DNA from: Mermis nigrescens
Taxonomy: Eukaryota > Nematoda > Enoplea > Mermithida > Mermithidae
Length of the DNA: 64,000 bases
Assembly (NCBI GenBank): GCA_036768485.1
Contig: JAVLUZ010000154.1
Coordinates: 23,470,685 to 23,534,684, forward strand
Reading direction: 5' to 3'
The notes under the pieces were generated by a model, which searched no databases, had not been told where the DNA came from, and saw nothing but the letters and a program-made list of their open reading frames with translations. Made by a program: the position numbers and the translations under genes. Positions 41,017 to 52,057 of the stretch are shown piece after piece (the stretch's first letter is position 1; each line of letters begins with the position of its first letter).

Positions 41017-42084
41017 TGTGACGTATACATGACAGCTGCTAACTTAAGCAACAGCTGTCGCTGATTGTCATAGTAATTGTTCCGTTCTCTTATAAGGAAG
41101 AGACGAATTTCCAGCAGTGAACCGGTCCGAGCTCAGCACGTAAAACTGCTAAGTGAGGAGTCAGCGCTGATAAAGGCTGTTGGGTTCGCCCAACAGCACC
41201 GGTTTTGTTCTCACTAGACAGCTCAGTCCGAGCTGGTGACTACTCCGAATCTACAATCCTGGTTTAGTGGGTCAAGTATTATCGAATTGATTATTGATTA
41301 TTAACTCCTAGAAATGGAGGCTATATTATATTATGTTATGACCCACACCAGGCATCCTTTGTTACATGGGGGGCAATCTGGGAAAGTCACATTTCTGGTG
41401 AGACCCAACTAATTCCTCCCTTGGATCGAGGACGATCCAAATTAAAGAAGGGAGATGTCACCACACCTGGGCGTGGGGGGGGATGCGGGGGGTGGGCATG
41501 CACCCCCCAGAAACCAAAATACCCCCCCCCCAGAAATCAAAATACCCCCCCAGAATTCAATTTTTGAAAATTTTTTTCGTTTTTTTCGCAATTTTTTGAT
41601 GCCAATGGATAGTGCTTGATGAGAAACGTCGAAAAATGGTGTTTTTATCGCCATACCACCATTTTTAAGGCCATTTTTCGACCTTCAAAAAAATCTTGCA
41701 CCCCCCAGAACTTTTCTTTGCTGCCCACGTATGGATGTCACGTATACATGACAGCTGCTAACTTAAGCAACAGCTGTCGCTGATTGCCATAGTAATTGTT
41801 CCGTTCTCTTATAAGGAAGAGACGAATTTCCAGCAATGAACCGGTCCAAGCTCAGCACGTAAAACTGCTAAGTGAGGAGTCAGCGCTGATAAAGGCTGTT
41901 GGGTTCGCCCAACAGCACCGGTTTTGTTCTCACTAGACAGCTCAGTCCGAGCTGGTGACTACCCGAATCTACAATCCTGGTTTAGTGGGTCAAGTATTAT
42001 TGAATTGATTATTGATTATTAACTCCTAGAAATGGAGGCTATATTATATTATGTTATGACCCACACCAGGCATCCTTTGTTACA
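41017..42084 (+). mobile_element. TRIM-like miniature LTR retrotransposon
   Basis: Two direct repeats of about 350 bp (LTR 41017-41366, and 41456-42084 once the nested MITE is removed) start TGT and end ACA. They differ at only about six positions. The interior is 89 bp (41367-41455): TGGGGGGCAATCTGGG at the primer-binding position and AAAGAAGGGAGA as purine tract. Target duplication AGCG on both sides (41013-41016, 42085-42088). Unit C's equivalent at about 47247 reads CAACAAGCGTATTTGC with a single AGCG, i.e. the empty site. A TATA-like CTTATAAGG lies in each LTR. No coding capacity, so mobilised by another element. Confidence 0.9.
41462..41733. mobile_element. hAT-type MITE of the CATACGTGGGCAGC family, copy 3, inside the TRIM LTR
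   Basis: Starts CACACCTGGGCG, ends CTGCCCACGTATG, with exact 8-bp duplication GATGTCAC (41454-41461, 41734-41741) made from the first bases of the 3' LTR and the end of its purine tract. Contains C runs of 6-10 separated by AGAAATCAAAATA. Confidence 0.92.
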
Positions 42085-42180
42085 AGCGTATTTGCTATTT
42101 TGTTTTTATTTATTTACAATTTGAATTATTTTCTCTTAACAAAACTATCGATTCCGCGAATACATTCGTTTTTTTGACAG

Positions 42181-42420
42181 GCAATTTGACCTTACGGCTT
42201 AGCCGTTTTATTGGGCGGAAATACGTACGCCTACGTTTTGCACCATTTGCCTTGGCTTCTGGGCAGTTTTGGTTGCTGCCTATTGGATACTCTGGTCCTG
42301 TGGCAATATTTTGCATTTAAAAAGCGTCCCGTCGTCCCGTTGGCTACCCAAATTTCCGAAAATTTGACTCGGCCAATGGCAAAAGACGATAGTACGCATG
42401 AAACGGATGAAGAAGGATGA
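42181..42420 (+). pseudogene. Transporter exon 4, copy B (frame-broken)
   Basis: Acceptor TTTTTTTGACAG|GCAATTTGACC is good, but TTGACCTTACGG has one base more than copy A (TTGACCTACGG), so splicing from exon 3 at the usual place shifts the frame. Downstream of the extra base the 69-codon frame is the same as copy A to the stop, here TGA. An internal acceptor-like CGGCTTAG|CCG would restore the frame while skipping about seven residues. Whether it is used is unknown. Confidence 0.8.
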
Positions 42421-42788
42421 TTTGTTTACACCACAGTGTAATATGATCTGTTTACACTATTTTAATATGCATATTTAATTACTGTAGTTTTTGACGCTTC
42501 GAGGCACGGAGTGTCAGCTTATTGCCGTGTAAAGTAAATGTTTTCGCTCTAAATCGTTTATGTAATGTATGTATTTTTATTTTATCAAGTTTTACTCGTT
42601 TGATACGTTTTAGTGTAAATTTACTTTGAATATTCAAACCGAATAGCAAGCCTGTCTATTTTTTTGTAACAATTTAAAATTTCCCATTATTCTGTTATTG
42701 AAAACCCGGTTTTTCCGATATGACTATGAGTGTTGTGCATGGAGCTTTTAAAATACATTTGGGTGGGGGCGGTTGGGAGTTTTGTGAC

Positions 42789-43051
42789 CATACGTGGGCA
42801 GCGAGAAAATTCTGGGGGGTTGCGAGATTTTTCAAAGGCCTCAAAAATTGCCTTAAAAATGGTGGTATGGCGAAAAAACACCATTTTCGACGTTTCTCAT
42901 CGAGCACTATCCATTGGCATCGAACAATTGCGAAAAAAACGGAAAAAAATTTAAAAAATTGAATTTTGGGGGGGGGGGGTATTTTGATTTCTGGGGGGTA
43001 TTTTGGTTTCTCAGGGGGTGCATCCCCCCGAGCCCCCCACGCCCAGGTGTG
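42789..43051. mobile_element. hAT-type MITE of the CATACGTGGGCAGC family, copy 4
   Basis: Starts CATACGTGGGCAGCG, ends CGCCCAGGTGTG. Duplications TTTGTGAC (42781-42788) and TTTGCGAC (43052-43059). Unit A at 36815-36822 has the single site TTTGTGAC followed directly by CCTTTTGAG, so the insertion postdates the A/B duplication. Confidence 0.92.
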
Positions 43052-44189
43052 TTTGCGACCCTTTTGAGAATCCGACAGACCCCTTTGCTAGAAAAAAATC
43101 GGTAGACCCCAAGAATTGAATTTACAGCATGTTTCTTTGGTATTTTTGTTTGTTTTATACCACCGGACCCCCCAAAATTCGACTGCTTCCAAGTTTGAGG
43201 TATCTCAGAATTCAACGCCCCAAAATCCAACAAATCCACAGAATCGAATTTTTCCAGCAATCTTTGCCCCATCAGCCCCTCAAAATTTGTTTACTGTCCA
43301 TTATATGATGATGCTTATGTTCTTTATTGATCAAAGTTTAAATTTCTATCGAAAAATCCATTGACACCAAATAAAATAGGGAAAGTTTCGTTGTATTTTT
43401 GCTTTTAATTTTTGCCAAACTTTTCGCGTTTAACAATTCCTATGTCAGTCTTATTATTTTAATGCAATTTTCCGACAAAAGATCGGTCATAAAAATTAAC
43501 GAAAATGACAAATAACATGTTGACGTCATACAAAAACGAATTTGCTCTAATTTTTAGGACCATGATAAAAGTTCATGTTTTCTGTTGCAAAATGCTTTAA
43601 AGACGTTAAAAATGGCAGTTTTCTAATAAAAGTAATAAAAGCTTTTTTTCAATTTCGTCCTTTTTTAACCTTGAAAATTTTAAGCCCCTCCCCAGAATTT
43701 ATGTGCGCCCGTGTATGACGTGGAACATTTGTGGGCATGGAGTTGGGATTGTGGTCATGGTTTTTTTGTATTCGGCAAAGATTTCTCCCGATGCACAAAG
43801 ACTTTTCACGACCGTTTTTGTATAAAAAAAAGATTTCTTGGGAAGACAAAAACTGTAAAAAGGAGTGAAATTCTTAGAAATTTTCGGCGCTTCGCGTCTA
43901 AATGAGTAATTTTCTGTCCTATATATATATATTTGAAATGGCAGAGTTTGCATTTAAAATGAAAAATGTCAAATTTTTTGGCGCTTCGCGCCGTTTTGAG
44001 ACACTTTTTAGTAATTTTTGGCGTCAGAAACCCAGAAATTAACTAAAGTACACTACCAAAGGTCGAAAAACCCTGTTTTACCACACTGAAATCGCTACTG
44101 TACCATATAATAGTACACAAAAATTTGCATGTACAAAATCTAAAAAGACTTTGGGACCATCTTTGTACATGTATAGACGGACCTTGTAC

Positions 44190-46490
44190 AAAAAAAACAT
44201 TGATTGTGATGTCTATTTTCTCAATAAAAGACAAAAATCACATATAAAATAAAGCTATCAGCTATGTACCTAATTAAGCTTTTTCAGGTTGTGATTTTAC
44301 CTTTTGTGTTTTATTTTTTAGGGCCTTTTTGATTTTTTTGGAGTCCACGGAAGCTGTCAGACCTTCCGTATATGTAATTGGCCACAGCCCCAAAATTCCG
44401 TGTTTGCAATTTTTTTTAATTTTTTAATGAGTAAACTGTGGATTTGGACCATTGGGGGGGGCGGAACCCTGACTTGGGCGGAAAAATTAGCCGTTTCAAC
44501 CCGAAAATCGCTCAAAAATCGCTTAATTTTGCGCACTAATTTTGGGGCCAATGGGGGGGCTGCCCACCTCCGCCCACTCTCCTAAATCCGCCCCTGCTAA
44601 CGGACAATGCACAAGATGGAAATTTAGAGCGAGGAGCGAAATTTTCAAAAGCCTTTCTGTGGTCCCCAAAGTGGTGGATGCGTTTCAAAAATATCGCTTT
44701 TTAGTGTTTCTGACGATGCTATATCTTTCTAGAGCATAAAACATAAAAAAATTTCGAAAATATCGAAATAATTTCGAACAAATTGGGCAAAATACAGTCA
44801 GAAAATAAGTAAATGACGCGAAGCGCCGAAAGTTTGTCACTTTTGAGCAAATCGGAAACTTCTTGGAAAATGGCGAATTTTGGGGGGTAAAGAAAACTTT
44901 TCAGTAGGGTATCCCAAGACCATTTATGTCCGCTACTACCTTCTTGTTCCGATAATCGCCGACCACATTATGTAGGTAATGGAAAGTTTGATTTTTGACT
45001 TAATCGGCTTGCTTGAAAGTGTCTATTTTCTTACAAGATCATTTGCAAACATTCAAGAGAGTGAGAAAGTTGAGGAAAAAGATAAACATAATAATTTTCA
45101 TTGGTTTCTACCTTGAAAATTATTTAATTATAAAATTATTTCAACCTTTCAACCTTCTTGTTTTCCTCTTCTTTCGCCATTATTGTCATTGACGCGCTTA
45201 GTAATACGCAATGCGCTTTTTATTGGACTGTAAAGCTTGTGACATTGTTTCATTTTTTGACATTTTAAGATTGTATTTTTAATGAATTAAATCGTGCAAA
45301 TATAAGTCCAAATAGTATGTGACCATTGATTCATTCGGGATAAGTAATGGCGGAATCTGATCGCGTTTTTGAAGATTCAAAATCGGGTATGGCTGTACGG
45401 ATTCCAATGTGACCAACTTCCTATATTTATCCTATTGTCAACTTTGTAAGCGTACTGAGCTTCTGGGTGGCAAAGTACTTACGTTCTCCAGGCAATTAGT
45501 GAACCCTAAAATAAGTTACGCGGAACTTTAGGATTGAAAAAATTGGCAGGGATTGAATTCCGGCGATCATAGGTGTAGATGATAATATAGAGGATGTGAA
45601 TTCTAAGGGTCAACTCATATGTAAACGGAAATTCTGGGGAGTCGGCCCTGTAAAATTTTTGAAAGTGTCTTCAATTTTGGGCTGAAAGTTGTCGAAAACT
45701 CGAGAAATTGTCAAAAAACGTCACAAAAACCACGTCAAAAACTGGGCGCCGCCTGTTCTTTCTAAAAAAATTCGACTAAATTAGGCAAAAAATACTCGAA
45801 AGTGAATATATGGCGCGGAAATTTCAAACTTGAACCATAAGTTAGCTAGAAAAGTTTAATTCAGTTTATAATTTACGATTTTTTAGGAAGATCGTCAACC
45901 AAATTCTGGGGGTCTGGATGGCGGAAATCCAAAAAACGTGCGAAAACTCGATTACGGGGCCTATCGATTGTCAGGGGGTCGACCTAATTCTGAGGGAAGC
46001 AACCTCAATCTACCACGCTTACGCGTGGGCGGACCCAAATTTTCCCAATAGTGTACGAAAATTCGCCCATTATGCTTAAATTATCGGTTTTAGAGATAGA
46101 ATCATTGTGATCCGGAAAAAAGTCTGGAAAATTTTGAAATTTTTCGACAAAAAACACGCCAGAATTGGCACAAAGAACTAAAAATATACTCGAGAAATCA
46201 TTGAAATCTAACATAATTCTTGCTATGTATGTACAACTACTCTCCTCGACATACATCTTTTTAGAACGTCAAGAAAGTCAGTAAATGTCATTCAAAAACC
46301 ATCTGTATACTTCAAAAAGACTTCTTTCCGACGTTTCAAACGGTGTTTATTCTTCCTAAAACATGAAAACATAAAAAAACGGAAGAATTGACGTAAAACG
46401 CTTAAAAGCACGCTGTGTTTTTTCAAAAATCGGCAATTTTGAGGAGTCGGCAGCATAGATGCACAGCATGGCCGACCTGGGGGTCAGCCG
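44190..46490. other. Unit B noncoding interior
   Basis: No gene. 44446-44600 is a GGGGGGGGCGGAACCC...CCGCCCCTG repeat (hAT-like ends). 44340-44430 matches unit C at about 48920-48985 but not unit A. A degraded hairpin motif lies at 44817-44829. Confidence 0.45.
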
Positions 46491-46744
46491 CACACATGGG
46501 CGTGAAGGGGGTATGCACCACCAGAAGTTAAAATACCCCCCCCAGAAATCGAAATGCCCCCAGAATTCAAATTTTGAAAAATTGTTTTTGCTTTTTTAGC
46601 GATTTTTTGATGCCATTGGATAGTGCTTGATGAGAAACATCGAAAAATGGTGGTTTTTTCGCCATACGACCACTTTTAAGACCGTTTTTTGACCTTTGAA
46701 AATTTTTCACTCCCCCCCCAGAATTTCGGTGCTGCCCACCAATG
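46491..46744. mobile_element. hAT-type MITE of the CATACGTGGGCAGC family, copy 5
   Basis: Starts CACACATGGGCGTG, ends GCTGCCCACCAATG, exact 8-bp duplication GTCAGCCG (46483-46490, 46745-46752). The matching place in unit A (40516-40523) has one GTCAGCCG and no element. Confidence 0.93.
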
Positions 46745-47343
46745 GTCAGCCGGTCTGGTTATGTCAAGAACTGAGCCTTTTTCCGGCCAAAATAAGCTCA
46801 AAAATGGCAAGGCGCTAAAAATGCGTAGTTTATTACACAGTGTCTGCTTGTTCAATTTTTAAGGGAATTTTCAAGTTTCATCCGTTTTTTGCCTTCATTT
46901 TGCTTCATTTTCCCTGGAAAATTTCCCATTTTTTCCATTTTGGGGTTCTAGACTCCTAACCTCCTCTCCCACATGCACGTCTGGTCGACAGCCAACGTGT
47001 GTTCCCAGCCTCAATGCGCGTCTGATTGCAGAAACTGCGAATTTAAACGAAGCCAAAATAGAGTTTAAACAAGCTGCTGTAAAACTTTTAAAGCTGACAG
47101 CTGACCGAAATTTTTACGAACCTATTTTAAACAATAATTGGTATATCTATCTAATACAATAAGCGTTAAGTCCATACAGTTCATATTAGCTGAATTTATA
47201 TCTTGTTGTAACATAGGAATGTAGTTTTTTGGGCCAGTTTACAACAAGCGTATTTGCTATTTTGTTTTTTATTTATTTACAATTTGAATTATTTTCTCTT
47301 AACAAAACTATTAATTCCGCGAATACTCACGTTTTTTTGACAG

Positions 47344-47586
47344 GCAATTTGACCTTACGGCTTAGCCGTTTTATTGGGCGGAAATACGTACACCTACGTC
47401 TTGCATCATTTGCCTTGGCTTTTGGGCAGTTTTAGTTGCTGCCTATTGCCTATTCGGATACTCTGGTTCCGTGGTAATATTTTGCCTAAACATCCCGCCG
47501 TTCCATTGGCTACCCAAATTCTTGAAAATTTTGCCCAACCAATGACCAAAGACGATAGTACGCAAGAAACGGAAGACGAAGGATGA
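47344..47586 (+). pseudogene. Transporter exon 4, copy C (frame-broken, diverged)
   Basis: Has the same extra base as copy B (TTGACCTTACGG). A small duplication near 47440-47455 (GCCTATTGCCTATTC) and compensating losses change the middle of the exon. The frame nevertheless recovers to LATQILENFAQPMTKDDS and an acidic C-terminus with a stop. No downstream fourth copy. Confidence 0.78.
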
Positions 47587-50500
47587 TTTGTTTACACCTG
47601 TGCAATATGATTTGTTTACACTCTTGTAATATGTATATTTAATTACTGTAGCTGTTTGACGCTTCGAGACACAGATTGCCAGCTTATTGCCGTGTAAAGT
47701 GGATTTATTCGCACTATTCTTTTGGATATGTAATGTAATGTATTTATTATTCACTTTTATCGATTTTTATTCTTTTGATACGTATTAGTGTAAACTTACT
47801 TTAAAAATTTAAGCCGAATAAGGAACCTATTTACCTCTCTTTAACAATTTAAATTGTTGCTAGATTTTTCTAATTAACCCACTTTTTTGATAAGACTTTG
47901 ACAGGTTGTGCGTCGAGGGGTAGACACATCTCAGCTTAGGGTGGGGTTAGAGGTTTGTTGACCCCTCAGAGAATCCGACAGACACCCTTCACAGAAAAAA
48001 ATCGATAGACATCTAGGATTTGATTTTTGGCAGGTTTTTTTTTGAATTTTTGCCAATTTTACATCACTCGACTCGGACCCTCAGAATTCGACTGGTCGGT
48101 TTGGAGGATTAAATTCTCACAACCCAAACGTCCCAAAAGCCAACAAACCCACAGAATCGAATTTTCGGCGTTTTGACAACGATTATTGCCCCATCAGCCT
48201 TTCAGAATTTAGCAACTACTGCACATGGGCTGAGGGTCTGAATTTCCCAGAATCTGGCGAACCCCTTCCCCAAACCGATAGAGTCTTCCCCAGAATTGAA
48301 TTTTAGTGCTATTTTTTGGCAATTCAGCCCAATCGGACCCTCCAGAATGTGGTTGATGCTTTACTACTGCCCATGCATAATAATGGTTTTCTTCGAATTT
48401 TTACCAAAATATAAAATTTTCATCCTAAATTCGTTGACAGTTGTCATCAAGGTAATGAATTCGATGTAATTTTGCTTTAAACTTTTGTTTACACTTTTTG
48501 CCGGACTTTTCGCGTTTATGATTTCTGTTTCAGTCTATTATGTTCTTGAAATTTTTCAGGAAAATAACTCGTCAAAAATTAGGATAAACGGCAGGTATGT
48601 AACATGTTGACATGGTTTGCACAAAACCGATTTTTTTCAGAGATTCATAATACTGTGATAAAATTTTTATTTTTTCATGTGAAATAGTTTGAAGTCGTTA
48701 AAAAATTGCAATTTTTCCGATAATAATAATAATAATCATCATACCAATTTTTTCAATTTGGCACTATTTTACCCTTGAAAAAGCCGTTGCAACTATAAAG
48801 TTAGGAACATACAAAGGCGCAGGGTGATTGGGGTTGAGGTTTTTATTTTCTCAATAAAAACAAAAATCAGATGAAAAATATAAATATAAGCTATATAATT
48901 GAGCTTTTTAAGGTTGTGGACTTGGACGCCACAAAAGCTGTCAGATCTTTCGTGAAACTGGCCACAGTCCTAGAATTCCGTGTTTGAAAATTTTTCTTGT
49001 TTTCCAAATTTTTTGATGGAAAACCTAAGTTTGATTGTTACCGTCAATTTTTAGGCTTTTACGATTTTGGATTATTTTCGAATTGCCTCATAGAATTTAG
49101 GCCTTGCCCTTGTGTGCTATGGATGTCATCTACTCCAAATCGATTTCCCTCCAAGATCCAACTAAAAAGAATTTTTTTATAGATTTAGCCCTCATCAAAT
49201 TTAGAACGATAAATTGTATTCATCCTTTTTAGCATCTTTTTGCACTCTTCAATTTCTGATATGAAAGAAAAGGCTTCATTGTCAGATGAACTATTATTCA
49301 GCTGCTTTAAAATAGTCATTATCCGCTACTACTTCCTTGTTCCTATAATGGCTAATTGCTTATGTAGGTAATCGAATTTTCGAGCTGTGACTTATTCAGT
49401 TTGCTCAAAATTAGCTCATTTTACTACATGATCAGCAAATACTAATATTTGGACTTGCAATGACCATCTATGGGTGACGGGGGTCTGAAACCCTCCCCTC
49501 CTAAATCGACACACCTCCGAAAATTGAAATTTTGGTGCTATTTTTGATAACTTTACCCCATCGGACTAACAGAATTCGGTTGCTGCTCATGTACGTATGC
49601 TAACGACTATAATTGTTCGTTTTTTAAGTAAAAATTCAAGAAAGTGGAGGAAAAAGTGAAACATGAATAATTTCAATTGATTTTAACCTCGAAGTGCCCT
49701 TCTTGTTTTCTCCTTTTCCGCCAACATTGTCATTGACGCGCTTACGCAGCGTCTTAAAGTTTGCTTCATTGTTTTATTTTTCGACATTTTGTATTTTTAT
49801 CGAATAAATACGCAAGTCTGAATTTAAATGGCATGTGACAAGCCAATGATTCATTTGGGAAAGTAAAGATGTAATTTGATCGCTTTTTTCGAAGATTAAA
49901 AAATGGGTATGGTTTTCTGAGCTTCTGAAATGTATTTATGTGGCTAATCGTTTACCAATTTTTGAGTAGGCGCCTGACGTTTTGTTTCTATGTTGTAAAA
50001 ATTTGAATTTTTTAGAATTTCTCATTGAGTACTTTATTTAATCTTTCCGTGCCAAGCGTAATCAATCGTACGTTTACAACATTTTTTATATACAAATTCA
50101 ACAATATATTAGCGTGACCAAGTTTCTATATTTCTCCCTTTGTGAACTTCTTTATAAGCTTACTGAGCTTCTTTGACGGCGAAGTGCTAACGTTCTTCAG
50201 GCAATAGATGAGCCTTAAAAAGAGTCAAGAGGATGTGAATTTTACGGGTCAACTCATATAGGCACAGCGTGAAAATTCTGGGGGCGCCCTAAACTATTTT
50301 AAAAAAATACGTTTTCGGGCTAAAAGCCGATGGTTACGCGCATAAGGTGCACAGCATGGCGATTTGGGAGGAGTCAAAAATTAAGCTTCTTTTGGGAGAA
50401 AATGACCTGAAAAACTGGTACAAGTCTGAAATAGCGTTAACACTACGCTATTACAAAGTTTCTGGTCAATTTGAAGCATTTCTGAAGAAAAATTTCAACT

Positions 50501-50590
50501 TTCATACATTTTTGACCGAAAATAACGAATTATTCAAGTCTCTAAAACTCTTTATGTCACTTAATTCCCGGCACTTCGTGCTGACTTAAA
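47587..50590. other. Unit C noncoding remainder
   Basis: Follows unit A/B in order but with many changes. Includes repeats related to CTGCCCATG...CCCCAGAATT at about 48225-48380 and 49465-49600. The ORF at 50347-50589 belongs to a repeat family also found near 40600, 46820, 61910-62200 and 62440-62690, so it is not treated as a gene. Confidence 0.5.
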
Positions 50591-51590
50591 GCTAAATTCA
50601 AAGAAATTTAAGCAATTTTGCACAAAATGTTTGAAATTGTGAATTTTTTTATAAGAAATTTTTAAACCAGAAATTATTTTGACTAAAAAAAGACAATTAC
50701 CTTATTCTGCATGCAAATAATGGGTTTTGAACTTATGTTTGACTGTTTTGGAAAAAGTTTGGGTATCACCCCCACGTTACGAAAGTCCTAGATTCACCAC
50801 TGACTGAATATTATGCAGTATATAAGTAGATCCAACTCATTATATCCATTTGACAATCCGTGTTATCCCGTGTTATCGATCGCCAAGTATAGTGATATGT
50901 GCGAGGTGTACTTGCTAGGATTTGTCCAGATTTTCTGAAATATTAATTAGTTGTGTGCAATGCAAAATATCAACCAGCTATACCCTCTAAAAAAGCAATG
51001 CTTACATGAATATTTGCATATTGAATGCTTAATATTTAACCCCTGAGGGTTAATTTAACACTCTGAGGGTAAGTTCACCCTAAGGTTAAATTTCATTCGA
51101 AACCCAGGATAAAGTTGTCCTAGAGGTTAACTTAAACCCAGAAGTTAGTTAATTATTAACTAAACCTGACTTGATTAATCCTCAACTAACCCTGACTTAA
51201 TTAAGCCCTTCCTTTTAGAACCAGGCCCAGGAAGGGAAGAGATTCTATAGTCTAAAAAGTTATAAGATGATCTTCCCTACGGCAAAACTATCAGATTTAT
51301 AAAACTAATTTTGTAGACCTATCCACGGGGATTATATTTTCAGTGAAAAGGCTTTCTAATAAATGAATCAAACTGCAGCAGTATATGTACGTAGGTACCA
51401 CATAATTTGGAACATTACTGTTTACCCGAATTACCTACAACCTATGAGGCGCAAATGCCGAAGTGATTGTTTCGGAAGAAGGCGGACGGAAAAAGTTTTG
51501 ATTTGAAAAATTGGCAGATAATTGGGATTTTGAAGATAGGCGTCGATTTGTTAAAAATTACTTTTCATAGGCAAATTACAAAACAGTTTA
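50591..51590. other. No gene; TTAAC-rich repeat at about 51000-51240
   Basis: 51040-51200 has several GGGTTAA/TTAACCC-type blocks and ends in AGGCCCAGG, possibly a MITE end. A CTTTCTAATAAATGAATCAAAC motif at 51353 recalls the tip of the MITE at 13960. Nothing codes. Confidence 0.35.
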
Positions 51591-51999
51591 CCGTATTTAT
51601 TCTAATAAACTGCGCCCTCTAATAGACAGCGCACCTGCAAAGCGAAAAAAGTTATAGACAGCGCCCTCTGACAGTAAGCGCACCTGCTATTATATGAATG
51701 CTGTCCTTAGTTTGATGTGTACCTTGAATACGATTTCTTGGCCGAAAAGCAGTCCAAACTCGATATAAGAACATAGAATATTATTTTCATGGATAAAATG
51801 CCGAAAGTAAGACAATTGATGAAGTAATTGGGATTGAAATTGAAAAAATTATTTCTTTATTTTGGTCAGTAATGGAGAAATTTGATGCTTTCTGGGTAAA
51901 ATCAAATGAAAAAGTTATAGACAGCGCCCTCTAATAGACAGCGCACCTTCAAAGCGAAAAAACTTATAGACAGCGCGCTGTTTATTAGGATAAATACGG
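51591..51999. mobile_element. 409-bp TA-flanked MITE with CCGTATTTATTCTAATAA ends
   Basis: Ends CCGTATTTATTCTAATAAAC and (from the right) CCGTATTTATCCTAATAAAC, both flanked by TA (51589-51590, 52000-52001): Tc1/mariner type. Subterminal TTATAGACAGCGCCCTCT and AGACAGCGCACCT blocks occur on both sides. No ORF. Confidence 0.85.
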
Positions 52000-52057
52000 T
52001 ATTTTCAATTATTCAGTGATTTAAGTATGCCAAGATTTCTGTTGAACGAAAAATTCT

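Larger units (their letters stand above)
36209..50590 (+). repeat. Tandem triplication of terminal exon plus ~5 kb downstream
   Basis: Unit A is 36209-42180, B 42181-47343, C 47344 to about 50590. After removing inserts, A and B match nearly base for base over kilobases (for example 36450-36780 with 42420-42770, and 38650-41016 with 44810-47242). C shares the order of landmarks but is clearly older. A has extra sequence at about 38118-38520. B lacks about 190 bp present in A (39275-39470) and C. Besides the exon copies the unit holds only repeat-type noncoding DNA. Confidence 0.88.
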
